Shown here in pieces: positions 1-8,336 of a stretch of 48,815 nt of DNA. A program made the position numbers and the translations under genes. The stretch is taken from positions 1-48,815 of the forward strand of contig WRPG01000061.1 of assembly GCA_009773355.1 (NCBI GenBank), in the 5' to 3' direction. This DNA comes from Limisphaerales bacterium. Lineage in GTDB: Bacteria; Verrucomicrobiota; Verrucomicrobiia; Limisphaerales; SXTU01. Numbering within the stretch: the stretch's first letter is position 1; each line of letters begins with the position of its first letter. Below the pieces are notes generated by a model that had not been told where the DNA came from, made no database searches, and worked only from the letters and a program-made list of their open reading frames with translations.

Positions 1-10
1 TCCCACCCCG

Positions 11-886
11 GTGAGTCGCCCGTCTGGCTTCACCCTCATCGAACTGCTCGTCGTCATCGCCATCATCGCCATTCTGGCGGGGATGCTCCTGCCGGCGCTC
101 TCCAAGGCGAAGCTGAAGGCCGCCGGCACCGCGTGCCTGAACAACACCAAGCAGATCGGCCTGGCCTCGACAATTTACTCGTCCGACCACGACGACAAGA
201 TGGCTGCCCAAGGTTGGATTAACCCCGACACGACTCCGCCGATAAACAGCCGGGGTCAAAGATGCGGGAACGAATGGCGCGCCACGCCGGCCCGCTTGCT
301 GACCAATTATCTGGGCAATAACACCGTGGTTTATGTCTGCCCCTCCAAGCAGCGCGGTCTGACTTACTCCACTGAACAAGGGCGTTTCGAACCTTCCATC
401 ACTGGCTTCCTGTCCTATGGATTCAATTATTACGGAGTTTACAGTGTCGTCGGCCAGACGAGGCGCACCATCCAATTCGCCAAGCCCGCAGACTCCGTGG
501 CCATGTCCGAAATCGGCGGCAACGACGATGTCTTGGACATGAATGCGGGCAAGGGTGAAACAGCGTTCTTGGATGGTTGGTGGATTTCGCGTGGCTACCC
601 GTTCCAAGAAACCCCCACACCTGCCGGTCGGCTGAAGGGAACCGCCGCCGCCCAAAACGGCAACTACCGCATGCAGGAGCAGCCCAAGAAACACAACAAA
701 TCCGTGGCTCTGGTGTTTGTGGACGGGCACTCGGAATTGAAGGCTCCCAGCAAGCTCACTTGGGGGCAGTTCCGCGCTGACGGTGCGCCGAGTTGGAGTG
801 TCAGCGGCCCGTATGGCTCGCGCACATTTCGCGATGCTGACCCAGTGAGCAGTCCCAATCTCGACGGCATGTCCATGGCTCCGTGA
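11..886 (+). CDS. Type II secretion/pilus pseudopilin (DUF1559, H-X9-DG family)
   Basis: The protein begins with a prepilin leader: [19 protein letters not shown] follows a six-residue leader, so cleavage before Phe and N-methylation by a prepilin peptidase are expected. The hydrophobic helix spans about residues 7-27. Near the C-terminus an H-x9-DG signature is visible (His of HNKS, then VDGH), which defines the DUF1559-type pseudopilins abundant in Planctomycetota and Verrucomicrobiota. The start taken here is a GTG 10 bases into the window; a longer N-terminus beginning before the window cannot be excluded. Such proteins are usually minor pseudopilins or surface proteins of a type II secretion-like machine. 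The next gene encodes a GspF-type platform protein, but no ATPase gene lies beside them, so a single operon is not shown. Confidence 0.9.
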   Translation: MSRPSGFTLIELLVVIAIIAILAGMLLPALSKAKLKAAGTACLNNTKQIGLASTIYSSDHDDKMAAQGWINPDTTPPINSRGQRCGNEWRATPARLLTNYLGNNTVVYVCPSKQRGLTYSTEQGRFEPSITGFLSYGFNYYGVYSVVGQTRRTIQFAKPADSVAMSEIGGNDDVLDMNAGKGETAFLDGWWISRGYPFQETPTPAGRLKGTAAAQNGNYRMQEQPKKHNKSVALVFVDGHSELKAPSKLTWGQFRADGAPSWSVSGPYGSRTFRDADPVSSPNLDGMSMAP

Positions 887-1030
887 CGAGCTTTCAGCCG
901 ATGGCGGATGCCTCGCTGGATGGGTTCGACTTCGTCCGATAGGCGAGGAACTCCCGGCCCCGGCTTGCCACAACCGGCTACACCTTAGGCTTGAAAACCC
1001 CCGCCCACCGGTTATCTACAGGCCAACGAT

Positions 1031-2245
1031 ATGCCTTCCTTCAGCTACGTCGCCCGCGAAGCCGCCTCCGGACGCGAGATCCGCAACGTCCTCGAGGCCA
1101 ACTCCGAGCAGGAGGCCATCGCCAATCTGCTGGGACGCAACCTCCTCGTCGTCACCATCCAGGAGGCCAGCGGCAAGAAGGGCAAGGCCGCCAGCGGGGC
1201 CGTGCCGTTGCAGGATCTGGTGATGTTCACCCGCCAGCTCGCCACGATGATTGACGCGGGCATCGCCATCGTGGGCGCGCTCCAGGGGCTGGCCGAGCAG
1301 ACGGACAACAAGATCATGCGCGATGTCATCCGCGACATCTGCGCGCGGGTGGAGAGCGGCGACAACTTCTCCATGGCGCTGACGAAACACCCCAAAACCT
1401 TCGAGCGCCTCTACTGCTGCATGGTTGACGCCGGTGAGAAGGGCGGCCTGCTCGCGGAGATTCTCGCCCGCCTCGCCACCTACCTGGAGAACACCGTCCG
1501 GCTGCAGAAGAAGGTCAAGTCGGCGATGATGTATCCCACCATCGTCACGCTGGTCGCCGTCACGATCACCATCTTCCTGCTGGTCAAGGTGGTGCCCACG
1601 TTCGGCGAGATTTTCTCCGGCTTCGGCGCAAAGCTGCCCGCGCCCACGCAGTTCCTGATTGACCTGTCCGAGTGGATGAAAAAGTGGTGGTGGCTGATCG
1701 GCCTCTGCGCGGGCGCGGTGGTCTATGGATGGCTGGCCTTCATCAAGACCAAGGTCGGCCTGGAGTTCTGGGACCGGAACCGCATCCGCCTGCCCGTCTT
1801 CGGCCACATCGCGCACAAGATCTGCCTCGCCCGCTTTGCGCGCACGCTTGCCTCGCTCATCCGCTCCGGCGTGCCCATCCTCGAGGTGCTCAACATCACC
1901 GCCAACTGCGTCGGCAATGTCGTCATGGAGAAGGCCATTCGCTCCGCCTCCGCCGACATCGAGAAGGGCGACGGCATCTCCGCCGCGCTGGGCCGGCACC
2001 CGATCTTCCCCACGATGATCATCCGCATGCTCTCGGCGGGCGAGCAGACGGGCAAGATTGACGCCATGCTGGAGCGCGTCGCGGACTTCCTCGATGACGA
2101 GATCGAGACCATCCTCGACGGCCTGACCTCGCTGATCGAGCCGTTGCTGATCGTGTTCCTCGGCGTGACCGTCGGCAGCATCGTCATCGCGATGTTCCTG
2201 CCCATCTTCAAGATGAGCGAGATCATCAACCCGCCGGGCCGCTAG
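1031..2245 (+). CDS. Type II secretion system F family / type IV pilus platform protein
   Basis: This 404-residue protein matches the usual length and layout of GspF/PilC inner-membrane platform proteins. The N-terminus (MPSFSYVAREAASGRE) is the typical opening of the family. Two T2SSF helical domains follow, about residues 60-185 and 265-390. Hydrophobic segments lie near residues 170-195 (TIVTLVAVTITIFLLVKVVP), 217-240 and 370-395 (LLIVFLGVTVGSIVIAMFLP). The protein would sit in the cytoplasmic membrane and couple the assembly ATPase to pseudopilin insertion. The pseudopilin gene 145 bases upstream fits this role, although gspE/pilB is not in the window. The ATG start at 1031 follows a short untranslated gap without a strong Shine-Dalgarno. 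Confidence 0.93.
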   Translation: MPSFSYVAREAASGREIRNVLEANSEQEAIANLLGRNLLVVTIQEASGKKGKAASGAVPLQDLVMFTRQLATMIDAGIAIVGALQGLAEQTDNKIMRDVIRDICARVESGDNFSMALTKHPKTFERLYCCMVDAGEKGGLLAEILARLATYLENTVRLQKKVKSAMMYPTIVTLVAVTITIFLLVKVVPTFGEIFSGFGAKLPAPTQFLIDLSEWMKKWWWLIGLCAGAVVYGWLAFIKTKVGLEFWDRNRIRLPVFGHIAHKICLARFARTLASLIRSGVPILEVLNITANCVGNVVMEKAIRSASADIEKGDGISAALGRHPIFPTMIIRMLSAGEQTGKIDAMLERVADFLDDEIETILDGLTSLIEPLLIVFLGVTVGSIVIAMFLPIFKMSEIINPPGR

Positions 2246-2432
2246 CCGGCGGTGGTTGCTCCGGCGCGCGGTCCAGACGCTCCGCGCAGCTCAGGCCAAC
2301 GGCGAATTCATCCCCCTGTCCGCAGTGAGTTTGCACACAGCCTGTTCAGGCCGCAGAAACGCACGAGTTTCGTTGACTTACGAACACGCACTTCCTGCCC
2401 AGCCTTCTGTGGCGTGAACGCCGCGCTCCAAA

Positions 2433-4238
2433 TCACGCCCGCACTTCCACGATGGTGCCTTTGAAGACCTCCAGCGCCTTCTGGATGAGCGGGTCGTTCT
2501 TGAAGCTCTCCTTGTCGAAGACGAAGGGCTGCGGCTTGTCGGACTTCGCCGCGCCGGGGATGGGTTTGAGTGCGGAGGCGGGCGCGTGCTGGCCGACCGG
2601 CGGGTCGGTCCTGCCGGGAGCGGGCGCGGCGGACGGCGGCTGCAAACCGCCGGCCCGGGCGGGGGCCTCGGCCTTGATGAACTTCACCTGGCAACCGTGG
2701 TGGCCGAGTTCGCCCAACTTGGTTTGCAGCACGGTGTGGTTCTTCGCGTTGTCCACCAGCGCCATGTGGTCGGCGAACTCGGGGTCGAAGCCGATGGTGA
2801 AGAGCTTGCCGTTGAACGAGACGGGGTGCGCCTCCAGCAGGTAGCCGCGCGTGAACTGGCTCACGCGGCCCACGGCCTCGAGGAGCTGCGACCAAAGGGC
2901 ATCGAGATCGGCAGAGCCACCGGACTTCGGCGCGGGAGCGGGCGAAGGCGTCTCGGCCAAGGTCATCGCAGGCGCAGCGGACACGGCAGGCGCGGTAGGG
3001 ACGCGCTGCCGCGCGTCCTGGCCGACCGGCAGGTCGGCCCTGCCGGCAGCGGGCGCGGCGGACGGCGGTTGCAAACCGCCGGCACTGGCCCCGGCGGCTT
3101 CCGTCCGCAACTGCTGAAGCTGCCGCAACACCGTGTCCATCGGGACCGCGTTGCGGGCCTGGATGGCCTTGAGCAGCGAGACTTCAATGAGGATTTTCTT
3201 CGAGGTCGTGTCGCGCAGGCGACTTTCGCAGTCGGAGAGCACTTCCATCACGCGCGTCACGGCGTCACTGGGGGCGAGCTTCACTTGCTCGGCCAGCGCG
3301 GTGGCCTCGGCCTCGGAGACTTCGAGCAGCTTCAGGTCGCCCTTCGAGACCTGGAAGATGAGCAGGTTGCGGAAATGGTTGAGCAGGTCGGTGACGAGGC
3401 GGCCGAGGTCCTTGCCGTTCTTGGCGAGGTCGTTCAGCTCGCGCAGCGCGGTGTCCACCTCGCCCGCGAGCACGGCACGGGTGAGCGCGAGTAGTTGCGC
3501 GCGCGCGGTGAGGCCGAACATCGAGAGCACGTCGGCCTCGGCGATTTCGTTGCCGCAAAAGCTGATGAGCTGGTCGAGCGTGGACTCGGCGTCGCGCATG
3601 CCGCCGTCCGCGCCGCGCGCGATGGCGTGCAGCGCGGCATCATCAATCTTCACACCCTCCTGCTTTGCAATGGTGGTGAGGTGGCTGACGATGAGCGCGG
3701 CGGGGATGCGCCGGAGGTCGAAGCGCTGGCAACGGGAGAGAATCGTGGGCAGCACCTTCTCCGGGTCGGTGGTGGCGAACATGAACTTCACATGCGCCGG
3801 CGGCTCCTCGAGGGTCTTCAGCAGCGCGTTGAACGCCGCCGTCGAGAGCATGTGGACCTCGTCAATGATGTAGATTTTGAACTTCGAGGAGGCGGGCGAG
3901 AACTTGCACGTCTCGCGCAGCTCGCGCACCTGCTCGACGCCGTTGTTGCTCGCGCCGTCAATTTCCATCACGTCGAGCGAGCGCCCTTCCGCAATTTCGA
4001 CGCACTTGGAGTCGGCCATGTCGAAGTCTGCGGTCGGGCCGCCGGTGCAGTTGAGCGCCTTGGCAAAGATGCGCGCGAGCGTGGTCTTGCCCGTGCCGCG
4101 CGGCCCGCAGAAGAGGTAGGCGTGCGCGATGCGCCCGGCGGCGATGGCATTCGCGAGCGTGGTGGAGACGTGCTCCTGGCCGATGACATCCGCGAAGCGC
4201 TGCGGGCGGTATTTGCGGGCGATGACCTGGTAGCTCAT
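2433..4238 (-). CDS. dnaX: DNA polymerase III subunit gamma/tau
   Basis: This is the clamp-loader ATPase of the replicative polymerase. The 601-residue protein opens with the conserved YQVIARKYRPQRFADVIGQ. Walker A is GPRGTGKT (45-52), Walker B is IIDEVH (124-129), the sensor region is FATTDPEKVLPTILSRCQRF (153-173), and domain III follows to about residue 365. The zinc module is unusual: Cys64 and Cys79 are kept, but the two central positions equivalent to E. coli Cys73 and Cys76 are Asp. The tau-like C-terminal part (about 365-601) has low complexity and contains two copies of a ~24-residue segment (386-409 and 529-552) encoded by a palindromic DNA repeat. The SRP RNA gene lies about 100 bases upstream on the same strand. 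Identification is secure; the linker architecture is the odd part. Confidence 0.96.
   Translation of the reverse strand: MSYQVIARKYRPQRFADVIGQEHVSTTLANAIAAGRIAHAYLFCGPRGTGKTTLARIFAKALNCTGGPTADFDMADSKCVEIAEGRSLDVMEIDGASNNGVEQVRELRETCKFSPASSKFKIYIIDEVHMLSTAAFNALLKTLEEPPAHVKFMFATTDPEKVLPTILSRCQRFDLRRIPAALIVSHLTTIAKQEGVKIDDAALHAIARGADGGMRDAESTLDQLISFCGNEIAEADVLSMFGLTARAQLLALTRAVLAGEVDTALRELNDLAKNGKDLGRLVTDLLNHFRNLLIFQVSKGDLKLLEVSEAEATALAEQVKLAPSDAVTRVMEVLSDCESRLRDTTSKKILIEVSLLKAIQARNAVPMDTVLRQLQQLRTEAAGASAGGLQPPSAAPAAGRADLPVGQDARQRVPTAPAVSAAPAMTLAETPSPAPAPKSGGSADLDALWSQLLEAVGRVSQFTRGYLLEAHPVSFNGKLFTIGFDPEFADHMALVDNAKNHTVLQTKLGELGHHGCQVKFIKAEAPARAGGLQPPSAAPAPGRTDPPVGQHAPASALKPIPGAAKSDKPQPFVFDKESFKNDPLIQKALEVFKGTIVEVRA
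2584..2654 (-). repeat. Palindromic repeat copy A inside dnaX
   Basis: A 71-bp segment matches 3013-3083 with 5 mismatches (about 93% identity). It contains two palindromic cores: one around GGCGG-TTTGCA-CCGCC type sequence, and one around GGCCGACC..GGTCGGCC, degenerate in this copy. It is read in frame and gives residues about 529-552 of DnaX (AGGLQPPSAAPAPGR...). Confidence 0.85.
3013..3083 (-). repeat. Palindromic repeat copy B inside dnaX
   Basis: This is the second copy of the 71-bp repeat, in the same orientation and reading frame as copy A, encoding residues about 386-409 of DnaX (AGGLQPPSAAPAAGRADLPV). The two cores are more perfectly palindromic here: GCCGACCGGCAGGTCGGC is a near-perfect inverted repeat, and GGCGGTTTGCAAACCGCC-like symmetry surrounds the other core. 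The resemblance to intergenic palindromes elsewhere in the window suggests insertion of a mobile or spreading REP-like element. Confidence 0.85.
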
Positions 4239-4337
4239 GGGAACGCGGAAGCCGGAACGCGGAGCGCGGAAACCAGAAGAAAGCGTCGAGGTGAAGTCAT
4301 TTCCGCGTTCAGCATTCCGAGTTCCGAGTTAGAAAAT

Positions 4338-4428
4338 GCCAGGGTGACCACGGCAGATGCGAGCAAGTTACCGTTGCTGCCTTCCGGCCCTGGCGGGGTT
4401 GGCCTGTCAACATTCCGCGGGCCCTGGC
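4338..4428 (-). ncRNA. ffs: Small bacterial signal recognition particle RNA (4.5S-type)
   Basis: On the minus strand the conserved SRP domain IV sequence is present: CAGGGCCGGAAGGCAGCAAC, with the GGAAGGCAGCA apical and internal-loop signature bound by Ffh. Flanking arms GCCAGGG and CCCTGGC (outermost bases 4428 and 4338) close a single long hairpin of about 91 nt, the size of the small eubacterial type without an Alu domain. The exact 5' and 3' ends may extend a few bases. It lies about 100 bases upstream of dnaX on the same strand, a gene order also seen in Bacillus. The RNA pairs with Ffh to target membrane and secreted proteins co-translationally. Confidence 0.92.
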
Positions 4429-4534
4429 CCGGCGATTAAGCCGAAGCGCCACCGGGACAGCAAGCGAATTGGCTGCGGAGTTGCACGCCACGCGGCGATT
4501 CGCCAGAGTCCGCCCGACTCAACGAACGCAAACC

Positions 4535-5812
4535 ATGAGAACCCGTCTTGTCCTCCCGCTGCTCGCCGCCACCCTGCTTGCCGCGCCCGCGCTCTTCGCC
4601 GCGTCGCAGCTTCCGCCCAACACCCGCGTCGCCATCATTGGCGATTCCATCACCGAGCAGAAGCTCTACAGCAAATACATGGAGGCCTACCTGCTGGCCT
4701 GCACGGGGCGGAAGGACATTCACGTCATGCAGTTCGGCTGGAGCGGCGAGACGGCCAGCGGTTTTGCGGCGCGCTGCCTGAACGACCTTGCGGCCTTCGC
4801 GCCCAATGTTGCCACCACTTGCTACGGCATGAACGACGGCGGCTATCAGCCGTGGAAGGACAGCATCGGGCAGGGCTACGAGGCCAACATGCGCCGGGTC
4901 ATCCAGCAGCTCACCGCCGCCGGCGTGAAGCACATCGTCGTCGGCTCGCCCGGCGCGGTGGACTCGAAGTTCTTCGGCAAGCGGCCCGTCTTCGGGGACA
5001 AGGACTCGGCCGCCGGCTACAATGACACGCTCGCCCATCTCCGCGACATTGCGCAGAAGCTCGCCGCCGGGAACAAGCAGACCTTCGCCAATGTCCACAA
5101 CGCCATGTTCGACGCCATGCCCAAGGCCAAGGCCGCGTTGGGCAACGACTATCCGGTCTGCGGCAACGACGGCTTCCACCCCGGCCCGAACGGCCAGCTC
5201 CTCATGGCCTACGCGTTCCTCAAGGCCCTCGGCGTGGACGGCGACATCGGCACCATCACCGTGGACGCGAAGGGCATGACCACCGCGACGGACGGCCACA
5301 AAGTTCTCAGTAGCGGCGCGGGCAAGGCCGAGCTGGAGAGCACGCGCTGGCCGTTCTGCTTCGATGCAGACCCGAAGAACGCCAACAGCACGCGCAGCAT
5401 CACGCCCTTCGCGCCGTTCAACCAGGACTTGAACCGGCTCACGCTCAAGGTGAAGAACCTCGGCGCGGCCAGGGCGAAGGTCACTTGGGGCGCGGTGAGC
5501 AAGGACTTCAGCAAGGAGCAACTCGAAGCCGGAGTGAACCTCGCCGCCGAGTTCCCCGCGACGCCGTTCGACGCGCAGTTCGCCAAGCTCGTGGGTGTCC
5601 TCGGCCAGAAGCAGGCCTTTGAGACCACGATGATCAAGAACCTCGTGACCAACTTCCGCCAGTTCGCCAACGATGCGAAGGCCGATCCGGAACTCGCGAA
5701 GGCCTTCGACACCGTCCGCGCCAAGCTCCAAGCCCGCCAGCAGGCCCTCGATGCCGAGGCCCGCAAAACCCTCGTGCCCGTGAAGCACACGCTGACGGTG
5801 ACGGCGCTGTGA
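4535..5812 (+). CDS. Secreted SGNH/GDSL-type hydrolase
   Basis: The chosen ATG gives a clear signal peptide (MRTRLVLPLLAATLLAAPALFAA), which an earlier TTG at 4469 would bury. Block I of the SGNH fold is IIGDSITE, with the catalytic Ser in GDS at about residue 35. The block III-like sequence is TTCYGMNDGGY (Asn in the GxND position), and block V is DGFHPGPNGQ, supplying the Asp and His (D-x-x-H). The C-terminal ~170 residues form an extra, less conserved region with charged helices. Homologues are esterases or lipases acting on acylated carbohydrates or lipids. The substrate cannot be told from sequence. The gene is divergent from the SRP RNA and dnaX. Confidence 0.85.
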   Translation: MRTRLVLPLLAATLLAAPALFAASQLPPNTRVAIIGDSITEQKLYSKYMEAYLLACTGRKDIHVMQFGWSGETASGFAARCLNDLAAFAPNVATTCYGMNDGGYQPWKDSIGQGYEANMRRVIQQLTAAGVKHIVVGSPGAVDSKFFGKRPVFGDKDSAAGYNDTLAHLRDIAQKLAAGNKQTFANVHNAMFDAMPKAKAALGNDYPVCGNDGFHPGPNGQLLMAYAFLKALGVDGDIGTITVDAKGMTTATDGHKVLSSGAGKAELESTRWPFCFDADPKNANSTRSITPFAPFNQDLNRLTLKVKNLGAARAKVTWGAVSKDFSKEQLEAGVNLAAEFPATPFDAQFAKLVGVLGQKQAFETTMIKNLVTNFRQFANDAKADPELAKAFDTVRAKLQARQQALDAEARKTLVPVKHTLTVTAL

Positions 5813-5815
5813 GGT

Positions 5816-5850
5816 GGAGCGCCGGTCTCCAGCCCGGCTTTGCGCGTCCG
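5816..5850 (+). repeat. Short dispersed repeat after a stop codon (GGAGCGCC...GCGCGTCCG family)
   Basis: The sequence begins GGAGCGCCGG, continues through a CCGGCTTTGCGCGTCCG end, and starts four bases after the stop of the hydrolase gene. The reverse complement of 23162-23197 has the same order of blocks with a few differences. It therefore looks like one member of a dispersed intergenic repeat family. Confidence 0.6.
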
Positions 5851-5872
5851 AATGGCGCGCACGCTCGCAGCT

Positions 5873-6355
5873 TCAGGCCGGCGGGTTTTCCTTGTCCTCG
5901 ACCGGACGCTTCGCCTCCGTCTGCGCCGCGTCGCGTTCGAGGAACAGCACCACCTTCCAGAAGGCGAAGCCCACGACGCTCAAAGCCATCACGGCCCAGA
6001 TCGTTCCCACCGCCATGTCGTGCCGCCGCTCGGAGGACACGCCGCGCAGCGCCAGCACGAAGCCCGCGAGCGTGCCGATGGTGAGCAGCACGGTGAGGCC
6101 GACGGCCAGCTTCACCGGCGGCTTGCGCCCCGCCAGCAGCGCGCGGAAGAAGACGCGTTCCATCACATACCACGCCGCCCCGGTCACCACGGCGAAGGCC
6201 AGAAGCGTCCAGGACGACACCTCGAACCGCACCGCCGGGTTGACCGACTTGAGCGACTCGACGAATCCGGCGGTGATCCCGAGGCAGCCCGCCCCGGCCC
6301 ATTGCACCAGGCGGAGGAAGTCAGTCTCTGATTTCGGTGGCGGTGGTGGTTCCAT
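5873..6355 (-). CDS. Small four-helix membrane protein of unknown function
   Basis: The 160-residue protein has a short proline-rich N-terminus (MEPPPPPKSETD) and four hydrophobic stretches, around residues 18-30, 48-66, 80-105 and 117-140. The fourth, IWAVMALSVVGFAFWKVVLF, is the clearest. The C-terminal tail is charged and probably cytoplasmic. I do not recognise a family. The gene lies between the SGNH hydrolase (convergent) and the toxin gene, whose stop is 7 bases upstream on the same strand, so read-through from the toxin-antitoxin operon is possible. Shadow frames on the other strand lack membrane character and look non-coding. Confidence 0.65.
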   Translation of the reverse strand: MEPPPPPKSETDFLRLVQWAGAGCLGITAGFVESLKSVNPAVRFEVSSWTLLAFAVVTGAAWYVMERVFFRALLAGRKPPVKLAVGLTVLLTIGTLAGFVLALRGVSSERRHDMAVGTIWAVMALSVVGFAFWKVVLFLERDAAQTEAKRPVEDKENPPA

Positions 6356-6361
6356 GGTGGT

Positions 6362-6625
6362 TCAGCCGAAAAGGTTGTCCAAGTCGTTGTGCGATCCAAC
6401 CCAGACCCAGACGATGGTGTCACCGCGCCGCTCGTCCACGGCGCGGTATTGCTCGTTGATGCGGACGGACCAGACGTGATCGTAACCGCCCAGCGGCTTG
6501 AAGCGGAGAGACGGATGCGCGGGGTTCTCAGCAAAGAGCCGGTAGGCGCGACGAGCCGCTTCGCGCGTTCGCGGATCGAGCGTCGCGTAAGCCCGCCAGA
6601 AACTAGGGCGGGTGAGGGACTTCAC
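6362..6625 (-). CDS. RelE/ParE-superfamily toxin
   Basis: The 87-residue protein has the size and pattern of RelE/ParE toxins: an N-terminal helical hairpin (FWRAYATLDPRTREAARRAYRLF), then a beta sheet with LRFKPLGGYDHVWSVRINEQYRAV and IVWVWVGSHNDLDNLF. The phrase W(S)VRINxxYRAV with a terminal H-x-(D/E)YDxL-like motif (SHNDLDNLF) is typical of mRNA-cleaving RelE relatives. The ATG start overlaps the stop of the upstream gene (ATGA), indicating translational coupling with the antitoxin. The substrate is not provable here; ribosome-dependent mRNA cleavage is the family norm. Confidence 0.8.
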   Translation of the reverse strand: MKSLTRPSFWRAYATLDPRTREAARRAYRLFAENPAHPSLRFKPLGGYDHVWSVRINEQYRAVDERRGDTIVWVWVGSHNDLDNLFG

Positions 6626-6840
6626 AGCCGGTTGGGATCGAGGGGAGTTTCACTCTCGGCGGCGGACTCGCGGAGAAAAACGTCAAGGCGGTGGCGTGGG
6701 GCGGGATAGCTCAACAGGCTTTCCCAGCGGTCGTCATCCTGTCGGGCGGCGAGGAAGCGGGCGAAGTCGGCAACCTCGGTGCGCTTGGCGGGCGGCAGGG
6801 CTTCGCAGATGCGAACCAACTCTTCGGTTTCGACGCTCAT
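6622..6840 (-). CDS. Antitoxin of the RelE-like pair (DUF2281/VapB-like)
   Basis: A 72-residue acidic protein begins MSVETEELVRICEALPPAKR and contains TEVADFARFLAARQDD. The pattern 'LP...EVxDFxxFL' is characteristic of the short DUF2281-type antitoxins. Its stop overlaps the start of the toxin by four bases, and it lies first in the operon, the usual antitoxin-toxin order. The C-terminal half (SETPLDPNRL) is probably the flexible toxin-binding tail. The length and overlap make a two-gene toxin-antitoxin module more likely than two unrelated genes. Confidence 0.75.
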   Translation of the reverse strand: MSVETEELVRICEALPPAKRTEVADFARFLAARQDDDRWESLLSYPAPRHRLDVFLRESAAESETPLDPNRL

Positions 6841-6871
6841 GGCGATTCGATACGCCAGAACCAGCGGCCAA

Positions 6872-8254
6872 TCAATCAAACATCTTGCCCGGATTGAGAA
6901 TGCCGTGCGGATCGAGGGCCTTGCGCAGTTCGCGGTGGACGCGGAGGGAGGCCGGGCCGAGGAACTTAGGGAGGAAGTCCTTCTTTGCCAGCCCGACGCC
7001 GTGTTCGCCGGTGATGGTGCCGCCGAGCTTGATGGCTTCATCGAAGATTTCCTTGAACGCCTCGTGGACGCGGTGCATCTCGGCGTGGTTGCGCTCGTCG
7101 GTGAGGAAGGTCGGGTGCAGGTTGCCGTCGCCCATGTGGCCGAAGGTGCCGACGCGCAGGTTGTATTTCTTCGCCACGACCTCGACGAAGCGAACCATCT
7201 TCGCCAGTTCGCTGCGGGGGACGGTGGCGTCTTCGAGGATGGTCGTGGGCGCGAGGCGGGCGAGCGCGCTGAAGGCGCTGCGGCGCGCGGCGGCAAGCTT
7301 GTTCGCCTCGGCTTCATCCTTCGCGACGCGCACTTCGATTGCGCCGTTCTTCTTCGCCAACTCGACCATCTTGGCGGCCTCGTCCTCGACGGCGGCGGGG
7401 TGGCCGTCGGTTTCCATCAGGAGCAACGCTTCGCAGTCGAGCGGCAGACCGACTTTCGCGAAGTCCTCGACGCAGTGAATCGTCGTGCGGTCGAGGAACT
7501 CCAGCGTGCAGGGGATGATCTGCGCGGCGATGATGTCGCTGACGGTCTGCGCGGCGGCGTCCATCGCGCTGTAGGTGGCGACCATCGTCTTCTTGGCGGC
7601 GGGCTTGGGGATGAGTTTCAGCAACACCTTCGTCATCACGCCCAGCGTGCCTTCGCTGCCGACGAACAGGTCTTTCAGCGAAAAGCCGGCCACATCCTTC
7701 ACGCACTTGTTGCCGGTCCAAAGGACTTCGCCGTCGGGCAAAACCACTTCAAGGCCCATGACGTAGTTGCGGGTGATGCCGTATTTCAGGCCGCGCAGGC
7801 CGCCGGAGTTCTCCGCCACGTTGCCGCCGATGGTGGAAATCTTCATCGAGCCGGGGTCGGGCGGGTAGAAGAGGCCGACCGCCGCCGCCGCGTCCGCAAT
7901 GGCGAGCGTGGTCACGCCCGGCTCGACGAGCATGGTGAGATTGGCGCGGTCCACTTCCAGGATGCGGTTCATTCTCGCCGTGCACATGACGATGCAATCG
8001 GGCGAGGGCAGGCTGCCGCCGGAGAGGCCGGTGCCGGAGCCGCGCGTGACGACGGGGGTTTTCGTTGAGTTGGCCAGCCTGAGCACGCCGGCGATCTGCT
8101 CCGTGCTGGTGACGAACGCGACGCAGCCGGGCATCTGGTTCAGCGCGGCCGTGCCGTCGAACGAGTAGGGAATGAGGTCCTCCTTCGACGTGAGCACTTG
8201 GTCGGCGCCGACCATGGCGCGGAGCTGGGCGAGCGTGGCGGCGGGAAGGGGCAT
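6872..8254 (-). CDS. glcD: FAD-linked oxidase, GlcD-type glycolate/D-lactate dehydrogenase
   Basis: The protein has the PCMH-type FAD-binding domain in its first ~220 residues, with VTRGSGTGLSGG, PPDPGSMKISTIGGNVAEN and LFVGSEGTLGV. The C-terminal FAD-oxidase domain ends with GTFGHMGDGNLHPTFL, GGTITGEHGVGLAKK and ALDPHGILNPGKMF, hallmark strings of GlcD and D-lactate dehydrogenases. It would oxidise a 2-hydroxyacid at the membrane. The start at 8254 (MPLPAATLAQLRAMVG) aligns with usual GlcD N-termini; an upstream in-frame GTG at 8332 would add 26 unconserved residues. GlcE and GlcF partners are not adjacent, so it may act alone or with unlinked subunits. It follows the DUF1232-like gene and may share its transcript. 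Confidence 0.88.
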   Translation of the reverse strand: MPLPAATLAQLRAMVGADQVLTSKEDLIPYSFDGTAALNQMPGCVAFVTSTEQIAGVLRLANSTKTPVVTRGSGTGLSGGSLPSPDCIVMCTARMNRILEVDRANLTMLVEPGVTTLAIADAAAAVGLFYPPDPGSMKISTIGGNVAENSGGLRGLKYGITRNYVMGLEVVLPDGEVLWTGNKCVKDVAGFSLKDLFVGSEGTLGVMTKVLLKLIPKPAAKKTMVATYSAMDAAAQTVSDIIAAQIIPCTLEFLDRTTIHCVEDFAKVGLPLDCEALLLMETDGHPAAVEDEAAKMVELAKKNGAIEVRVAKDEAEANKLAAARRSAFSALARLAPTTILEDATVPRSELAKMVRFVEVVAKKYNLRVGTFGHMGDGNLHPTFLTDERNHAEMHRVHEAFKEIFDEAIKLGGTITGEHGVGLAKKDFLPKFLGPASLRVHRELRKALDPHGILNPGKMFD

Positions 8255-8336
8255 GGAGGAAAAATAATTGGGATTGGCAAGCGGTGGGCGGACGGGTGAC
8301 GGAGCACTAATCACCAACACTTTCCGGGCCACAGGC

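Noticed and set aside
1016-1999. Long minus-strand open frame of 327 codons over the GspF gene
   Set aside because: It lies wholly antisense to a clear GspF protein. Its product is rich in Asp, Gly, Arg and His with no recognisable motifs, a usual shadow frame in high-GC DNA.
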